From positions 62,001 through 126,000 of the forward strand of contig NZ_SSNH01000004.1 in NCBI RefSeq assembly GCF_005877005.1: a DNA stretch of 64,000 nt. Direction: 5' to 3'. A program made the translations under genes and the position numbers. Positions within the stretch are counted from its first letter, which is position 1; each line of letters opens with the position of its first letter. The notes beneath the pieces were generated by a model, which had not been told where the DNA came from, searched no databases, and worked only from the letters and a program-made list of their open reading frames with translations. Below are positions 8,351-19,389 of the stretch, piece after piece. The stretch is from Sinomonas susongensis. GTDB lineage: Bacteria; Actinomycetota; Actinomycetes; Actinomycetales; Micrococcaceae.

Positions 8351-9931
8351 GTGTTCAACTCCCTCTCGGACCGTCTGACTGCGACGTTCAAGAACCTCCG
8401 CGGCAAGGGCCGCCTGAGCGAAGCCGACGTCGACGCTACCGTCCGCGAGATCCGGCGCGCCCTGCTCGACGCCGACGTCGCCGTTCCCGTGGTGCGCGAT
8501 TTTGCGGCCCGCGTGCGCGAACGCGCCCTGGGCGCCGAGGTAGCCGCCGCCCTCAACCCGAGCCAGCAGGTCGTCAAGATCGTCAACGACGAGCTCGTCA
8601 CGATCCTCGGCGGCGAGACGCGCCGCATCCGCCTCGCGAAGAATCCTCCGACCGTGATCATGCTCGCGGGCCTCCAGGGTGCGGGCAAGACGACGCTTGC
8701 GGGCAAGCTCGCGAAGTGGCTCAAGGGCCAGGGGCACTCGCCGATCCTCGTCGCGGCGGACCTCCAGCGGCCCAACGCCGTCACACAGCTCCAGGTGGTC
8801 GGCAACCGTGCCGGCGTCCCGGTCTACGCCCCGCACCCGGGGGTGCAGTCCGAGTTCGAAGCCGCGACGGGCGATCCGGTCGGCGTCGCACGGGGGGGCG
8901 TGGAGGAAGCCCGCCTGAAGCTGCACGACGTCGTCATCGTGGACACCGCGGGCCGCCTCGGCATCGACGCCGAGCTCATGCAGCAGGCTGCGGACATCCG
9001 CGCCGCGGTGAACCCGGACGAGGTCCTGTTCGTCATCGACGCGATGATCGGCCAGGACGCCGTCAACACCGCGAAGGCGTTCGAGGAAGGCGTCGACTTC
9101 ACCGGCGTCGTCCTCACGAAGCTCGACGGCGACGCCCGCGGTGGCGCGGCCCTCTCCGTCGCGTCCGTCACGGGCCGCCCGGTGATGTTTGCGTCCACTG
9201 GCGAGGGCCTCGACGACTTCGAGCTCTTCCACCCTGACCGCATGGCGTCCCGCATCCTCGACATGGGCGACGTCATGACGCTCATCGAGCAGGCGGAGAA
9301 GAACTGGGACCGGGACGAAGCCGCCCGGATGGCGAAGAAGTTCGCCGACCAGGAGGACTTCACCCTCGAGGACTTCCTCGCCCAGATGCAGCAGATCCGC
9401 AAGATGGGCTCGATGAAGAAGCTGCTCATGATGATGCCGGGCGCTGCCCAGTTCCGGCAGCAGCTCGAGCAGTTCGACGAGCGCGAGATCGACCGGGTCG
9501 AGGCGATCGTCCGGTCCATGACGCCGCACGAGCGCGTCGCGCCGAAGATCATCAACGGCTCGCGGCGCGCGCGCATCGCACGGGGTTCCGGCGTGCACGT
9601 CTCCGAGGTCAACGGGCTTCTCGAGCGCTTCGGGCAGGCCCAGAAGATGATGCGGCGCATGGCCGCGGGAGGCGGCATCCCCGGAATGCCCGGGATGCCG
9701 GGGACGGGCGGGGGCTCGCGGAAGCCCGCCGGCAAGAACAACAAGAAGAAGGCCCGCTCGGGCAACCCCGCGAAGGCGGCCCAGCAGCTCCGCGAGGCCG
9801 AGCAGCGCCGGGCGGCCGGGGCGGCGAACGCCGTCACGACGGGCTCCTCCTTCGGCCAGCAGGCCTCCGAGGACTTCGACCCGGCGTCGCTCAACCTGCC
9901 CAAGGGCTTCGACAAGTTCCTCGGCAGCTGA
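8351..9931 (+). CDS. ffh: Signal recognition particle protein Ffh
   Basis: The SRP54 GTPase binds signal sequences and the 4.5S RNA and delivers nascent chains to FtsY (249-1469). It has 526 residues: an N domain from residue 1, a G domain with GLQGAGKTT near 112, DTAGR and TKLDGDARGG, then a Met-rich M domain (MQQIRKMGSMKKLLMMMPG) from about 330. The long C-terminal tail is Gly/Lys/Ala-rich (GIPGMPGMPGTGGG and KKKARSGNPAK), as in Actinobacteria. The GTG start at 8351 gives the normal N-terminus MFNSLSDRLTATFKNLRGKG. Confidence 0.96.
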   Translation: MFNSLSDRLTATFKNLRGKGRLSEADVDATVREIRRALLDADVAVPVVRDFAARVRERALGAEVAAALNPSQQVVKIVNDELVTILGGETRRIRLAKNPPTVIMLAGLQGAGKTTLAGKLAKWLKGQGHSPILVAADLQRPNAVTQLQVVGNRAGVPVYAPHPGVQSEFEAATGDPVGVARGGVEEARLKLHDVVIVDTAGRLGIDAELMQQAADIRAAVNPDEVLFVIDAMIGQDAVNTAKAFEEGVDFTGVVLTKLDGDARGGAALSVASVTGRPVMFASTGEGLDDFELFHPDRMASRILDMGDVMTLIEQAEKNWDRDEAARMAKKFADQEDFTLEDFLAQMQQIRKMGSMKKLLMMMPGAAQFRQQLEQFDEREIDRVEAIVRSMTPHERVAPKIINGSRRARIARGSGVHVSEVNGLLERFGQAQKMMRRMAAGGGIPGMPGMPGTGGGSRKPAGKNNKKKARSGNPAKAAQQLREAEQRRAAGAANAVTTGSSFGQQASEDFDPASLNLPKGFDKFLGS

Positions 9932-9943
9932 CACTGCGCGGCG

Positions 9944-9984
9944 ACGAGAGGGCCCGGCCGTGAAGCCGGGCCCTCTCGTCTTTC
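9944..9984. terminator. Terminator between ffh and thiC
   Basis: A 15-bp perfect stem (ACGAGAGGGCCCGGC and its complement) with a 6-base loop is followed by TCTTTCC. It lies between the convergent ffh and thiC genes and can serve both directions. Confidence 0.85.
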
Positions 9985-9988
9985 CGAC

Positions 9989-11866
<1,878 letters not shown>

Positions 11867-11939
11867 AATCACGCAGGCTAGCAGACTGCCGCCCTGGGGG
11901 CTGGATGAGTCCTCGACCTGCGGGAACAATCCTTCTTGC

Positions 11940-11951
11940 TTGAATGTTCAA
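11940..11951. promoter_or_regulatory. Palindromic operator candidate upstream of the VOC dioxygenase
   Basis: TTGAATGTTCAA is an inverted repeat of 5+5 with a 2-base centre, 44 bases ahead of the VOC gene start, in a locally AT-rich promoter region. Catechol-dioxygenase-type VOC genes are often controlled by MarR-type or DUF24 regulators on such sites. No regulator gene lies nearby, so the assignment is an inference. Confidence 0.4.
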
Positions 11952-11995
11952 CTAAACGTAGTCTAGGAAGCAAGCCATCCATCTGAGGAGCAACC

Positions 11996-12889
11996 ATGAG
12001 CACGCCGTCCAGCCTCTCCACCCCGAGCCAAGACCTCCTGCCGGCAGACCTCAGCATGGGCACCGTCATGCTCAAGGTCGGGGACATGAATCTCATGCTC
12101 GACTACTACCAGCGCGCGCTCGGGCTCGTGCCCCTCAGCGAGTCCCTTGGCGGCGTGTACCTCGGGCGCGGGGCAGTCCCGATCATCCATCTGAGCCCCG
12201 CCGCCGGCCTGCAGGTCCCCGGGCGCGGCGAAGCAGGCCTGTTCCACACTGCGATCCTCTTCGACAGCCGCTCCGACCTCGCCGCCACGGTCGCGACCGC
12301 CGCCCAGTACGACCCCCGCCTCTTCGCGGGCAGCGCCGACCACCTCGTCTCCGAGGCGTTCTACTTCACCGACCCCGAGGGCAACGGCGTCGAGCTCTAC
12401 TTCGACAAGCCGCGCAGCACGTGGCAGTGGCAGGGCAACCAGGTCGTTATGGACAGCCTTCCCCTCCCGCCACAGGGCTTCCTCCAGGCGAACCTGACCG
12501 AGCAGGCCGTGAGCGAGCAGAACGAGTCTGCAGCCGGAGTCGGGCACGTCCACCTCCAGGTCGGCGACGTCGCGACCGCGCACGGGTTCTACGTCCAGAC
12601 GCTCGGGTTCGAGCAGACGGCCGGATGGCACGGCCAAGCCCTGTTCGTGTCTGCCGGAAAGTACCACCACCACATGGCCATGAACGTCTGGAACAGCCGC
12701 GGCGCGGGCCCGCGCAAGGACACTTTGGGGCTTGGGGAGGTCCTCATCCAGGTTCCGGGGAGCGACGACATCCTCGCCGCTGCGGACCGGCTCAAGGCGG
12801 CCGGGGTAGCGACCCAGCACGACGGGCTCGAGCTCCGCTTCGAGGATCCCTGGCGGAACCGCATCCGCATGGCGTCCGTGGCAGCCTGA
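11996..12889 (+). CDS. VOC-family extradiol dioxygenase-like protein (CatE type)
   Basis: A 297-residue protein with two vicinal-oxygen-chelate modules, residues about 19-140 and 180-295. Candidate metal ligands are His in the first module (LFHTAILF), Glu in GNGVELYFD, His in VGHVHLQVGD and the HHH cluster of KYHHHMAMNVW. The family includes Bacillus CatE catechol-2,3-dioxygenase and related ring-cleavage or quinone-detoxifying enzymes; the substrate here is unknown. The ATG at 11996 follows GAGGAG. It appears monocistronic behind the palindromic operator candidate. Confidence 0.82.
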   Translation: MSTPSSLSTPSQDLLPADLSMGTVMLKVGDMNLMLDYYQRALGLVPLSESLGGVYLGRGAVPIIHLSPAAGLQVPGRGEAGLFHTAILFDSRSDLAATVATAAQYDPRLFAGSADHLVSEAFYFTDPEGNGVELYFDKPRSTWQWQGNQVVMDSLPLPPQGFLQANLTEQAVSEQNESAAGVGHVHLQVGDVATAHGFYVQTLGFEQTAGWHGQALFVSAGKYHHHMAMNVWNSRGAGPRKDTLGLGEVLIQVPGSDDILAAADRLKAAGVATQHDGLELRFEDPWRNRIRMASVAA

Positions 12890-13004
12890 CCACTCCTGCG
12901 TTACGCTCGACGTGTCCGCGGTCTCCGCGGGCACGTTGCCCGTCCCACAGCCAGTTTCGCGGGGCCCGGCCGGGCCCGGCAGCTGCCCGATCGAGGGGGA
13001 TACT

Positions 13005-13466
13005 GTGTCAGCTCCCAGCCCGTTCGCCGAAGTCTTCGTATCGACTCACACCGAGGCAATCCGCCGTGCCGCGGACCTCGACTCCGGAACCGCCGCAGAC
13101 GTGGACGGCAGCGGAGTCCGCATTCCCGGCGTCTCCGACTACGAGATCGAACAGCTCGGGACGCTTGTGGGGGCCGCGGTGCACGCCGCGGGCGCCGACT
13201 ACGAGCTCACCATGGTCGACGTCGCAAGCGACACCCTGCTCGCCGTCCCGTCCGCGATGGTCCGGGCCCTTGCCGAGCTGCTCGCCTACGAGACGGATGA
13301 AGGGGAGGGAGACGCCGTCGAACGCGTCGCGGCCGCGTGGGTCGACCAGGAGGACCTGCCGTTCGATGCCCAGGAGGCCTACGGCTACGTCGAGCAGCTC
13401 GCCAAGCTCGCAGCCGACGTGGATGACTCAAATCAGCAGGAGCTCTTCGTCTGGGCGGGCTCCTGA
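13005..13466 (+). CDS. Conserved hypothetical protein
   Basis: I do not recognise this 153-residue acidic protein (MSAPSPFAEVFVSTHTEAIRRAADL). It has no membrane segment, signal peptide or cysteine motif. It is rich in Ala, Asp and Glu, and helices are likely over most of its length. GTG 13005 is favoured over an in-frame start at 12912 because GAGGGGG precedes it. Codon use matches the backbone. It is co-oriented with rpsP but separated from it by 182 bases that contain rpsP promoter-like sequence. Confidence 0.75.
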   Translation: MSAPSPFAEVFVSTHTEAIRRAADLDSGTAADVDGSGVRIPGVSDYEIEQLGTLVGAAVHAAGADYELTMVDVASDTLLAVPSAMVRALAELLAYETDEGEGDAVERVAAAWVDQEDLPFDAQEAYGYVEQLAKLAADVDDSNQQELFVWAGS

Positions 13467-13648
13467 CGCGCGTCGCCCCGCGAATCGCAAAATGCCCTGG
13501 CCGTCTGGCACAATAGAGGTGTACCCGACTGGCGCGGCCCCTCTCTCCGCGTGCGTCGCGTCCACCAGAGCCCGCCCGAGTATGGCCCGCCCCACGGGAG
13601 CAGAAAGCGCGAGTTCGCCCTTTTCCAGAAACAGGAGTGACCACACCC

Positions 13649-14047
13649 GTGGCCGTTAAGATTCGCCTCAAGCGCTTCGGCAAGATGCGCCAGCCGTTCT
13701 ACCGCATCGTCGTCGCGGACTCGCGCACCAAGCGCGATGGCCGTGCCATCGAGGAGATCGGCAAGTACCACCCGATCGAGGATCCCTCGTTCATCGAGGT
13801 CAACTCCGAGCGTGCGCAGTACTGGCTTTCCGTCGGCGCCCAGCCGACCGAGCAGGTTCTCGCCCTCCTCAAGGTGACCGGCGACTGGCAGAAGTTCAAG
13901 GGCCTCCCGGGCCAGGAGGGCACCCTCAAGGCGCCGAAGGCAAAGGAATCCTTTGTCGCGCCTGAGAAGGACTCCGTGATCCGTCCGGAGGCGCCGAAGG
14001 CTTCGACGCCCGCCGAGGCACCGGCCGAGACGACCGAGGCTGAGTAG
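13649..14047 (+). CDS. rpsP: 30S ribosomal protein S16
   Basis: A 132-residue S16 that binds 16S rRNA and helps assemble the 5' domain of the 30S subunit. The signature [24 protein letters not shown] is at the N-terminus. The tail after residue 90 is an Ala/Pro/Glu-rich extension ([20 protein letters not shown]) typical of Actinobacteria. GTG 13649 was chosen (VAVKIRL) with AGGAG about 10 bases upstream. It opens the rpsP-khpA-rimM-trmD cluster. Confidence 0.96.
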   Translation: MAVKIRLKRFGKMRQPFYRIVVADSRTKRDGRAIEEIGKYHPIEDPSFIEVNSERAQYWLSVGAQPTEQVLALLKVTGDWQKFKGLPGQEGTLKAPKAKESFVAPEKDSVIRPEAPKASTPAEAPAETTEAE

Positions 14048-14048
14048 T

Positions 14049-14291
14049 TTGCTGTCCGACGCGCTCGAGCACCTCGTCCGCGGCATCGTGGACAACCCGG
14101 ACGACGTCACAGTGGAGGCGAAGAACGGCCGCCGCGGTGACGTCCTCGAGGTCCGCGTCCATCAGGACGACCTGGGCCGCGTGATCGGCCGTCAGGGCCG
14201 CACGGCCCGTGCGCTGCGCACAGTCGTCGCCGCCCTCGCCGAGGGCGATTCGGTGCGCGTCGACGTCGTCGACACGGACCGGCGTCGCTAG
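14049..14291 (+). CDS. khpA: KH-domain RNA-binding protein KhpA
   Basis: An 80-residue single KH domain. The GxxG loop is IGRQGRTARALRTVV, near residue 44. KhpA binds structured RNA, often with KhpB/Jag, and affects ribosome maturation and cell division in Gram-positives. The start is TTG at 14049, one base after the rpsP stop, so it is co-transcribed with rpsP. This rpsP-khpA-rimM-trmD order is standard. Confidence 0.92.
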   Translation: MLSDALEHLVRGIVDNPDDVTVEAKNGRRGDVLEVRVHQDDLGRVIGRQGRTARALRTVVAALAEGDSVRVDVVDTDRRR

Positions 14292-14315
14292 GCGCCGGAC
14301 TCGCATCAACAGCTG

Positions 14316-14366
14316 AAGGCCCCGGCCCCTCCGCCCGCTTGAGACGGCTGAGGGGCCGGGGCTTTT
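14316..14366 (+). terminator. Intrinsic terminator or attenuator between khpA and rimM
   Basis: A 15-bp stem (AAGGCCCCGGCCCCT and its near-complement) with a loop of about 18 bases is followed by TTTTC. It lies inside the ribosomal operon, so it may reduce rimM-trmD transcription relative to rpsP-khpA. Confidence 0.7.
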
Positions 14367-14400
14367 CTGCGCATCAACATCAGCACGAGGAGAGGAAGAC

Positions 14401-14967
14401 ATGCAGGTTCGCGTCGCGCGCATCGGCAAGCCACACGGCATCCGAGGCGAGGTGACCGTGCAGGTCCTGACGGACTCGCCCGAGGACCGCTTCGCCCACG
14501 GCGCCGTGTTCGACGTCGATCCCCCCTCGCATGGGTCGCTCACCGTGCGCTCCGCGCGCTGGAACAAGGACATCCTCGTCGTCGGATTCGAGGAAGTCGC
14601 CGATCGCAACCGGGCTGAGGAGCTGCGCGGCGCAACGCTCTCCATCGACACCGACGAGGTCGAGGACGGCGACGACGAGGGCTGGTACGAGCACGAGCTC
14701 GTGGGGCTTGAGGTGCGGGTCGACGGCGAGCGCGTGGGAACCGTATCGGCGCTCCAGGTGATGCCCGCCCAGGACCTGCTGGTCGTCGACACTCCGAACG
14801 GCGAGGTGCTCGTCCCCTTCGTCGAGGAGATCGTGCCCGACGTCGACCCGGAGGGGGGCTTCGTCGTCGTCGTTCCGCCGGCAGGACTGTTCGAGCTCAA
14901 TGCCGAGCCGAGCGTGCCTGCCCAAGGCGGCGGCGCGACCGGGGACGACGGCGGGGAAGACGCCTAG
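14401..14967 (+). CDS. rimM: Ribosome maturation factor RimM
   Basis: A 188-residue factor needed for 30S maturation that binds S19. The N-terminal motif RVARIGKPHGIRGEVTVQ and the C-terminal PRC-barrel (WYEHELVGLEV, LLVVDTPNGEVLVPFVEEIVPDVD) are intact. The last 20 residues are a Gly/Asp-rich tail. The ATG follows AGGAGAGGAAGAC. The stop at 14965-14967 abuts the trmD ATG at 14968. Confidence 0.95.
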   Translation: MQVRVARIGKPHGIRGEVTVQVLTDSPEDRFAHGAVFDVDPPSHGSLTVRSARWNKDILVVGFEEVADRNRAEELRGATLSIDTDEVEDGDDEGWYEHELVGLEVRVDGERVGTVSALQVMPAQDLLVVDTPNGEVLVPFVEEIVPDVDPEGGFVVVVPPAGLFELNAEPSVPAQGGGATGDDGGEDA

Positions 14968-15774
14968 ATGCGTATCGACGTCGTCAGCATCTTCCCCGAA
15001 TATCTGGCGCCGCTCCGCCTGTCCCTGCTGGGCCGCGCTCAGGAGGACGGCATCCTCGAGCTCGAGGTGCACGATCTCCGCGACTTCACGTTCGACCGGC
15101 ATCGCACCGTCGACGACACGCCCTACGGCGGGGGCGCAGGCATGGTCATGAAGCCCGAGCCCTGGGCTCTCGCGCTCGACGCGGTCCTCGCGGCGCAGAC
15201 CGCGTACAGCGACCCCGAGGGCCACGGGGTGCGGCCCACCCTCATCGTTCCCTCGCCCGCAGGCGAGGTGTTCACCCAGTCGCTCGCGTACGAGCTCGCC
15301 GAAGAGCCGACGCTCGCCTTCGCCTGCGGGCGCTACGAGGGCATCGACGAGCGGGTGCTCGACTGGGCGGCCGAGCGGTTCCGGGTTCGGCCTGTGAGCC
15401 TGGGCGACTACGTGCTGAACGGCGGCGAGGTGGCCGTCATGGCCATGGTCGAGGCGATCGGCCGGCTCCTTCCCGGGGTCGTGGGGAATCCCGAGTCGCT
15501 TGTGGAGGAGTCGCACTCCGATGGGCTCCTCGAGTACCCGGTCTACACGAAGCCCTCGTCCTGGCGCGGGCTCGACGTTCCGGAAGTCCTCCTGAGCGGC
15601 AACCACGGGCGGGTTGCGAAGTGGCGCCGTGAGCAGCAGCTGCGGCGCACCGCGTCACGCCGCCCCGAGCTGCTCGACGGAGTGGACGCGTCCCAGTTCA
15701 GCGGCGGGGAGCGCGAGGTCCTGCGCGAACTCGGGTATGGCGTGGACGAGAGCGGGCGGCTCGCGCGCGCCTGA
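14968..15774 (+). CDS. trmD: tRNA (guanine-N1)-methyltransferase TrmD
   Basis: This SPOUT methyltransferase makes m1G37 next to the anticodon of several tRNAs and prevents +1 frameshifting. It has 268 residues. It starts [13 protein letters not shown], has the substrate loop [17 protein letters not shown] and the trefoil-knot SAM site [13 protein letters not shown]. The C-terminal domain carries [27 protein letters not shown]. It directly follows rimM without a gap. Confidence 0.96.
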   Translation: MRIDVVSIFPEYLAPLRLSLLGRAQEDGILELEVHDLRDFTFDRHRTVDDTPYGGGAGMVMKPEPWALALDAVLAAQTAYSDPEGHGVRPTLIVPSPAGEVFTQSLAYELAEEPTLAFACGRYEGIDERVLDWAAERFRVRPVSLGDYVLNGGEVAVMAMVEAIGRLLPGVVGNPESLVEESHSDGLLEYPVYTKPSSWRGLDVPEVLLSGNHGRVAKWRREQQLRRTASRRPELLDGVDASQFSGGEREVLRELGYGVDESGRLARA

Positions 15775-15985
15775 CGAGCGGCCTGCTGCAAGGGCGATTC
15801 GCGCGCCGAGGGCACCCCGTGGCAAAATAGAGCGTTGCGCCCGCCGGGTTCGGACTCTGCCACAGGGGAGCCGGCCAACGGCTTGGGCGTCCCGCCTCCG
15901 GGTCATCCGGCCGGCGGGTGAGAGCACGGGCCCTCGGGTCCGCGACTGAAGCGATTGACCTGTGGCAGTCGCCAGGAGAAGCATC

Positions 15986-16345
15986 ATGCATCATCTCGAC
16001 GCTGTCGACGCCCCCTCCCTGCGCTCCGACATCCCCTCCTTCGGCCCCGGCGACACCCTCAAGGTGCACGTCAACATCATCGAAGGCAAGAACTCCCGTG
16101 TTCAGGTCTTCCAGGGCTTTGTCATCGGCCGTCAGGGCCACGGCGTCCGCGAGACCTTCACCGTCCGCAAGGTTTCCTTCGGTGTGGGTGTCGAGCGTAC
16201 GTTCCCGGTTCACTCCCCGATCATCGAGAAGATCGAGGTCGTGACGAAGGGCGACGTCCGCCGTGCGAAGCTCTACTACATGCGCGAACTCCGCGGCAAG
16301 GCCGCGAAGATCAAGGAGAAGCGCGACTACAGCTCGGCCAAGTAA
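15986..16345 (+). CDS. rplS: 50S ribosomal protein L19
   Basis: A 119-residue L19, located at the 30S-50S interface. Signatures are [26 protein letters not shown] and [17 protein letters not shown] 15986 was chosen ([15 protein letters not shown]) because CCAGGAG precedes it; an in-frame GTG at 15962 lacks an RBS. The 211-base gap after trmD has GGCAAAATAGAG near 15822, which resembles GGCACAATAGAG near 13507 ahead of rpsP. Both are candidate -10 regions. Confidence 0.95.
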   Translation: MHHLDAVDAPSLRSDIPSFGPGDTLKVHVNIIEGKNSRVQVFQGFVIGRQGHGVRETFTVRKVSFGVGVERTFPVHSPIIEKIEVVTKGDVRRAKLYYMRELRGKAAKIKEKRDYSSAK

Positions 16346-16384
16346 AACCCTCTTGGTGGGCACAGTCTCAACAGCTGACGCGTC

Positions 16385-17071
16385 GTGACCGCTCAGGCAG
16401 ACACCGACCGCAGCAACCGGTCCGAGCGCCGGCCCAGGCTTCTGGGCTGGCGCTCGGCGCTTCTCGGCGTCGTCGTCGCGCTCATCGTGTGGAGCCTCAT
16501 CAGGGCCTTCGTCGTCGACGTCTTCTACATTCCGTCCGGCTCGATGGAGCCCCTGCTCCAGCCCGGAGACCGCGTCGCCGTCTCCCGCACTGCCTTTTCT
16601 TCCCGGCCCATCGAACGGGGCGACGTCGTCGTCTTCGATGGGCGCGGTTCGTTTGCGCCGCTCGACAGCGGGCGCGGCTGGATCGGTGACGCGCTGCAGG
16701 GCGCGGGGGAGTGGCTCGGAGTCGTGCCCACCGAGACCGTCTACGTCAAGCGGGTCATCGGCGTCGCGGGGGACCACGTCGCGTGCTGCAGTCCGGACGG
16801 GCGGCTCACCGTCAATGGAAAGCCGATCGACGAGCCGTACCTCTACCGTGGCGATGCTCCGAGCTCGATGAAGTTCGACGTCGTCGTGCCTTCGGGGCGC
16901 CTGTGGCTCCTCGGCGACCACCGGTCCGATTCGGTGGACTCGCGCGCACTCCTCGGGGCGCCCGGCGGCGGCCTGATCCCGGTCGGCCGTGTCATCGGCG
17001 CGCCCGTCGCCATTCTCTGGCCCCTTGATAGATTGGGGCCGATGACCACCACTCCAAAGGAGGTCCGGTGA
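16385..17071 (+). CDS. lepB: Signal peptidase I, first copy
   Basis: A 228-residue membrane serine protease that removes signal peptides from Sec and Tat substrates. One N-terminal transmembrane helix (about 24-43) is followed by the catalytic Ser in YIPSGSMEP, the catalytic Lys in YVKRVIGVAGD and the box GDHRSDSVDSR. The start is GTG at 16385. The stop overlaps the second lepB start by four bases (GTGA). Two tandem copies are common in Actinobacteria. Confidence 0.94.
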   Translation: MTAQADTDRSNRSERRPRLLGWRSALLGVVVALIVWSLIRAFVVDVFYIPSGSMEPLLQPGDRVAVSRTAFSSRPIERGDVVVFDGRGSFAPLDSGRGWIGDALQGAGEWLGVVPTETVYVKRVIGVAGDHVACCSPDGRLTVNGKPIDEPYLYRGDAPSSMKFDVVVPSGRLWLLGDHRSDSVDSRALLGAPGGGLIPVGRVIGAPVAILWPLDRLGPMTTTPKEVR

Positions 17072-17853
17072 CCCACGGGGCCGAGACAGGACCGCACGAC
17101 GCCGAGCAGCGCCCCTCCGCTGAGGATCCACGGGACGATCTGGACGCGCCTGATCCCGTAGACCCCGTGCCGGAGGACAAGCACCGTCGAGGCGGACTGC
17201 TCTCATGGATCCGTGAGGTCGCCCTCATCCTCGTCATCTCGATCGTCCTCTCGTTCGTCATCAAGACGCTCTTCTTCAAGGCGTTCTTCATCCCGTCAGA
17301 GTCGATGGTGCCGACGCTCGAAGAGAACGACCGGATCTTCGTGAACCTCATGGTTCCCCGCAACTTCGCCCTCCAGCGCGGCGACGTCGTCGTCTTCAAG
17401 GACACGAAGGGGTGGCTCCCGCCGTCGACCGACGGCGTGCAGAACTGGTTCCAGAAGAGCCTCGAGTTCATCGGGCTGCTTCCGGACACGTCGCAGCAGT
17501 ACCTCGTCAAGCGCCTCATCGGCCTGCCGGGCGACCACGTCGTGTGCTGTGACGCCCAGCAGCGCGTCACGGTCAATGGCGTGGCGCTTGTCGAGCCCTA
17601 CGTCAATCCCGCCGAGGTGCCGCGGCCGGTGCCGTTCGACGTCGTCGTTCCCGCCGGGGAGGTGTGGGTCATGGGCGACAACCGCAACCACTCGTCCGAC
17701 TCGAGGTTCCACAACGCGGCGCAACCGGGGAATGGCTTCATTGACGAGAAGGACATCGAGGGCCAAGCTGTCGTTATCGCCTGGCCGCTCAACCGGCTGG
17801 GGACGTTGAGCAACTACCCGAGTACCTTCTCTTCCATTCCCGCACCCCACTGA
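17068..17853 (+). CDS. lepB: Signal peptidase I, second copy
   Basis: A 261-residue type I signal peptidase. An acidic cytoplasmic N-terminal stretch of about 45 residues precedes the transmembrane helix (about 51-70). The catalytic Ser is in FIPSESMVPTL, the catalytic Lys in YLVKRLIGLPGD, and GDNRNHSSDSR is intact. It is larger than copy 1 and similar only in the catalytic boxes, so the duplication is old. The GTG start at 17068 overlaps the upstream lepB, and rnhB starts one base after its stop. Confidence 0.94.
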   Translation: MTHGAETGPHDAEQRPSAEDPRDDLDAPDPVDPVPEDKHRRGGLLSWIREVALILVISIVLSFVIKTLFFKAFFIPSESMVPTLEENDRIFVNLMVPRNFALQRGDVVVFKDTKGWLPPSTDGVQNWFQKSLEFIGLLPDTSQQYLVKRLIGLPGDHVVCCDAQQRVTVNGVALVEPYVNPAEVPRPVPFDVVVPAGEVWVMGDNRNHSSDSRFHNAAQPGNGFIDEKDIEGQAVVIAWPLNRLGTLSNYPSTFSSIPAPH

Positions 17854-17854
17854 C

Positions 17855-18604
17855 ATGACAGCCCTCGAGTCAGCACGCGTCCGGCCCCCGTCGCGAAAGC
17901 CCGCCGCCCCCGCACCCACACTGAGGTACGTGCGCCAGCTTGCGGTCGAGCACGGCCCGCTCGTTGCCGGGTGCGACGAGGTCGGCCGTGGGGCCCTTGC
18001 GGGTCCTGTCAGTGTCGGCGTGGTTGTCGTCGATGCGCGCACGGTCCGGACACGCACCGTCCTGCGGGACAGCAAGCTGCTCACGCCGGAGAAGCGCGTC
18101 GAGCTCGTGCCGCTTGTGAGGACTTGGGGTGTCGCAAGTGCCGTCGGGCACGCGAGCGCCGACGAGATCGATGCGTACGGGCTCATGGAGGCCCTCCGGC
18201 TCGCGGGCACGCGCGCTCTGGCCGAGATCGCGTCCGCGGGCGTCGTCCCGGATGTCGTTCACCTCGACGGCAACTACGACTGGCTCGGCCGCGGGGGCCA
18301 GAACGCCCTCTTCGGGGATGCTGTCGCCGCGCCGATGACGCCGGTTCGCACGATGATCAAGGCCGATCTGAAGTGCCAGGCCGTCGCCGCCGCGAGCATC
18401 CTCGCGAAAGTCGAGCGGGACACGCTCATGATGCAGCTCGGTTCCGAGGATCCGCGCTTCGGGTGGGCGGTCAACAAGGGCTACGCGACGCCGGAGCATC
18501 GCGCGGCCCTCCTCGCATTCGGTCCGACCGGCTGGCACAGGCGCAGCTGGAATCTCGAAGGCGGCGCGGTGCTCCTCGAGGACGATGGGAAGATAGAACT
18601 ATGA
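17855..18604 (+). CDS. rnhB: Ribonuclease HII
   Basis: RNase HII cuts RNA in RNA-DNA hybrids and starts the removal of single ribonucleotides from DNA. It has 249 residues. The metal-binding motif is in CDEVGRGALAGPVSVGVV, with the second acidic site in VVHLDGNYDWL and the conserved IKADLKCQAVAAASILAKVERD block. It has an extra basic and proline-rich N-terminus of about 25 residues. It lies between lepB and the DUF2469 gene, which it overlaps by ATGA. Confidence 0.94.
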   Translation: MTALESARVRPPSRKPAAPAPTLRYVRQLAVEHGPLVAGCDEVGRGALAGPVSVGVVVVDARTVRTRTVLRDSKLLTPEKRVELVPLVRTWGVASAVGHASADEIDAYGLMEALRLAGTRALAEIASAGVVPDVVHLDGNYDWLGRGGQNALFGDAVAAPMTPVRTMIKADLKCQAVAAASILAKVERDTLMMQLGSEDPRFGWAVNKGYATPEHRAALLAFGPTGWHRRSWNLEGGAVLLEDDGKIEL

Positions 18605-18924
18605 GCGCTGAAGACCTCGAGAACTACGAGACGGACATGGAGCTCCAGCTCTACCGCGAGTACCGTGACGTCGTCTCGCTGTTCAGCTACGTCGTGGAGA
18701 CCGAGCGCCGGTTCTACCTGGCCAACCACGTCGACCTTCAAGCCCGGTCCGCGGACGGCGAGGTCTACTTCGACCTGACCCTCCAGGACGCGTGGGTGTG
18801 GGACGTGTACCGCAGCGCGCGCTTCGTGAAGAGCGTCCGAGTCATCACGTTCAAAGACGTCAACGTCGAGGAGCTGCCGAAGGTGGAGGACCTCGCGCTT
18901 CCCAAGGACGGTCTCGGGACGTAG
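18601..18924 (+). CDS. DUF2469 family protein
   Basis: A 107-residue conserved actinobacterial protein, MSAEDLENYETDMELQLYREYRDVVSLFSYVVETERRFYL and onward. The function is unknown. The gene almost always sits between rnhB and yraN in this phylum. The ATG overlaps the rnhB stop by four bases. It has no membrane segment; it is acidic and probably cytoplasmic. Confidence 0.92.
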   Translation: MSAEDLENYETDMELQLYREYRDVVSLFSYVVETERRFYLANHVDLQARSADGEVYFDLTLQDAWVWDVYRSARFVKSVRVITFKDVNVEELPKVEDLALPKDGLGT

Positions 18925-19032
18925 CCGGGCGCGGCTTGAGGCTTTGGTCCTCCACAGGGGCCGAAGCGGCGTTTTCCCCACATAGTTTCTGAACCGGCTG
19001 TCGGCTGTCCGGCCAGCGGGAATGCTGGCCGT

Positions 19033-19389
19033 ATGAGGGCGAAGGACAGACTCGGTCAGCGTGGTGAGCGGCTCGCCGAGGACTACTTGAAGGCGAGCGG
19101 TGCCGTCATCCTGGATCGCAATTGGCGGTGCCGGGACGGGGAACTTGACCTTGTGGCGCTCGACGGCGCGGTGCTCGTCGCGGTCGAGGTGAAGTCACGC
19201 TCGTCCTGGGACTTCGGGCATCCCTTCGAAGCGGTCGACGACGCGAAGCTCGCCCGGGTCGCGCGCCTCGCCGCTGCGTGGGCCAAGGAGCATCGACTGC
19301 AGCGCGCCCGACGCCGCGTGGACGTGATCGCCGTGACAAGGCCGGAGGCGGCTTCGCCGTTGGTGGAGCATCTGCGGGGCGTCGCGTGA
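19033..19389 (+). CDS. yraN: YraN/UPF0102 family endonuclease-like protein
   Basis: A 118-residue predicted nuclease of the restriction-endonuclease fold. The catalytic-type residues are visible as GELDLVALDG and VAVEVKSRSS (D and ExK). It starts MRAKDRLGQRGERLAEDYLKASG. The TGA overlaps the comM GTG at 19386 by four bases, so comM is translationally coupled to it. This is the intact chromosomal copy; a shortened, diverged copy lies at 36070. Confidence 0.92.
   Translation: MRAKDRLGQRGERLAEDYLKASGAVILDRNWRCRDGELDLVALDGAVLVAVEVKSRSSWDFGHPFEAVDDAKLARVARLAAAWAKEHRLQRARRRVDVIAVTRPEAASPLVEHLRGVA

Noticed and set aside
16385-17853. lepB tandem as a recent duplication
   Set aside because: The two differ in length and share only catalytic boxes; paired lepB genes are normal in Actinobacteria.
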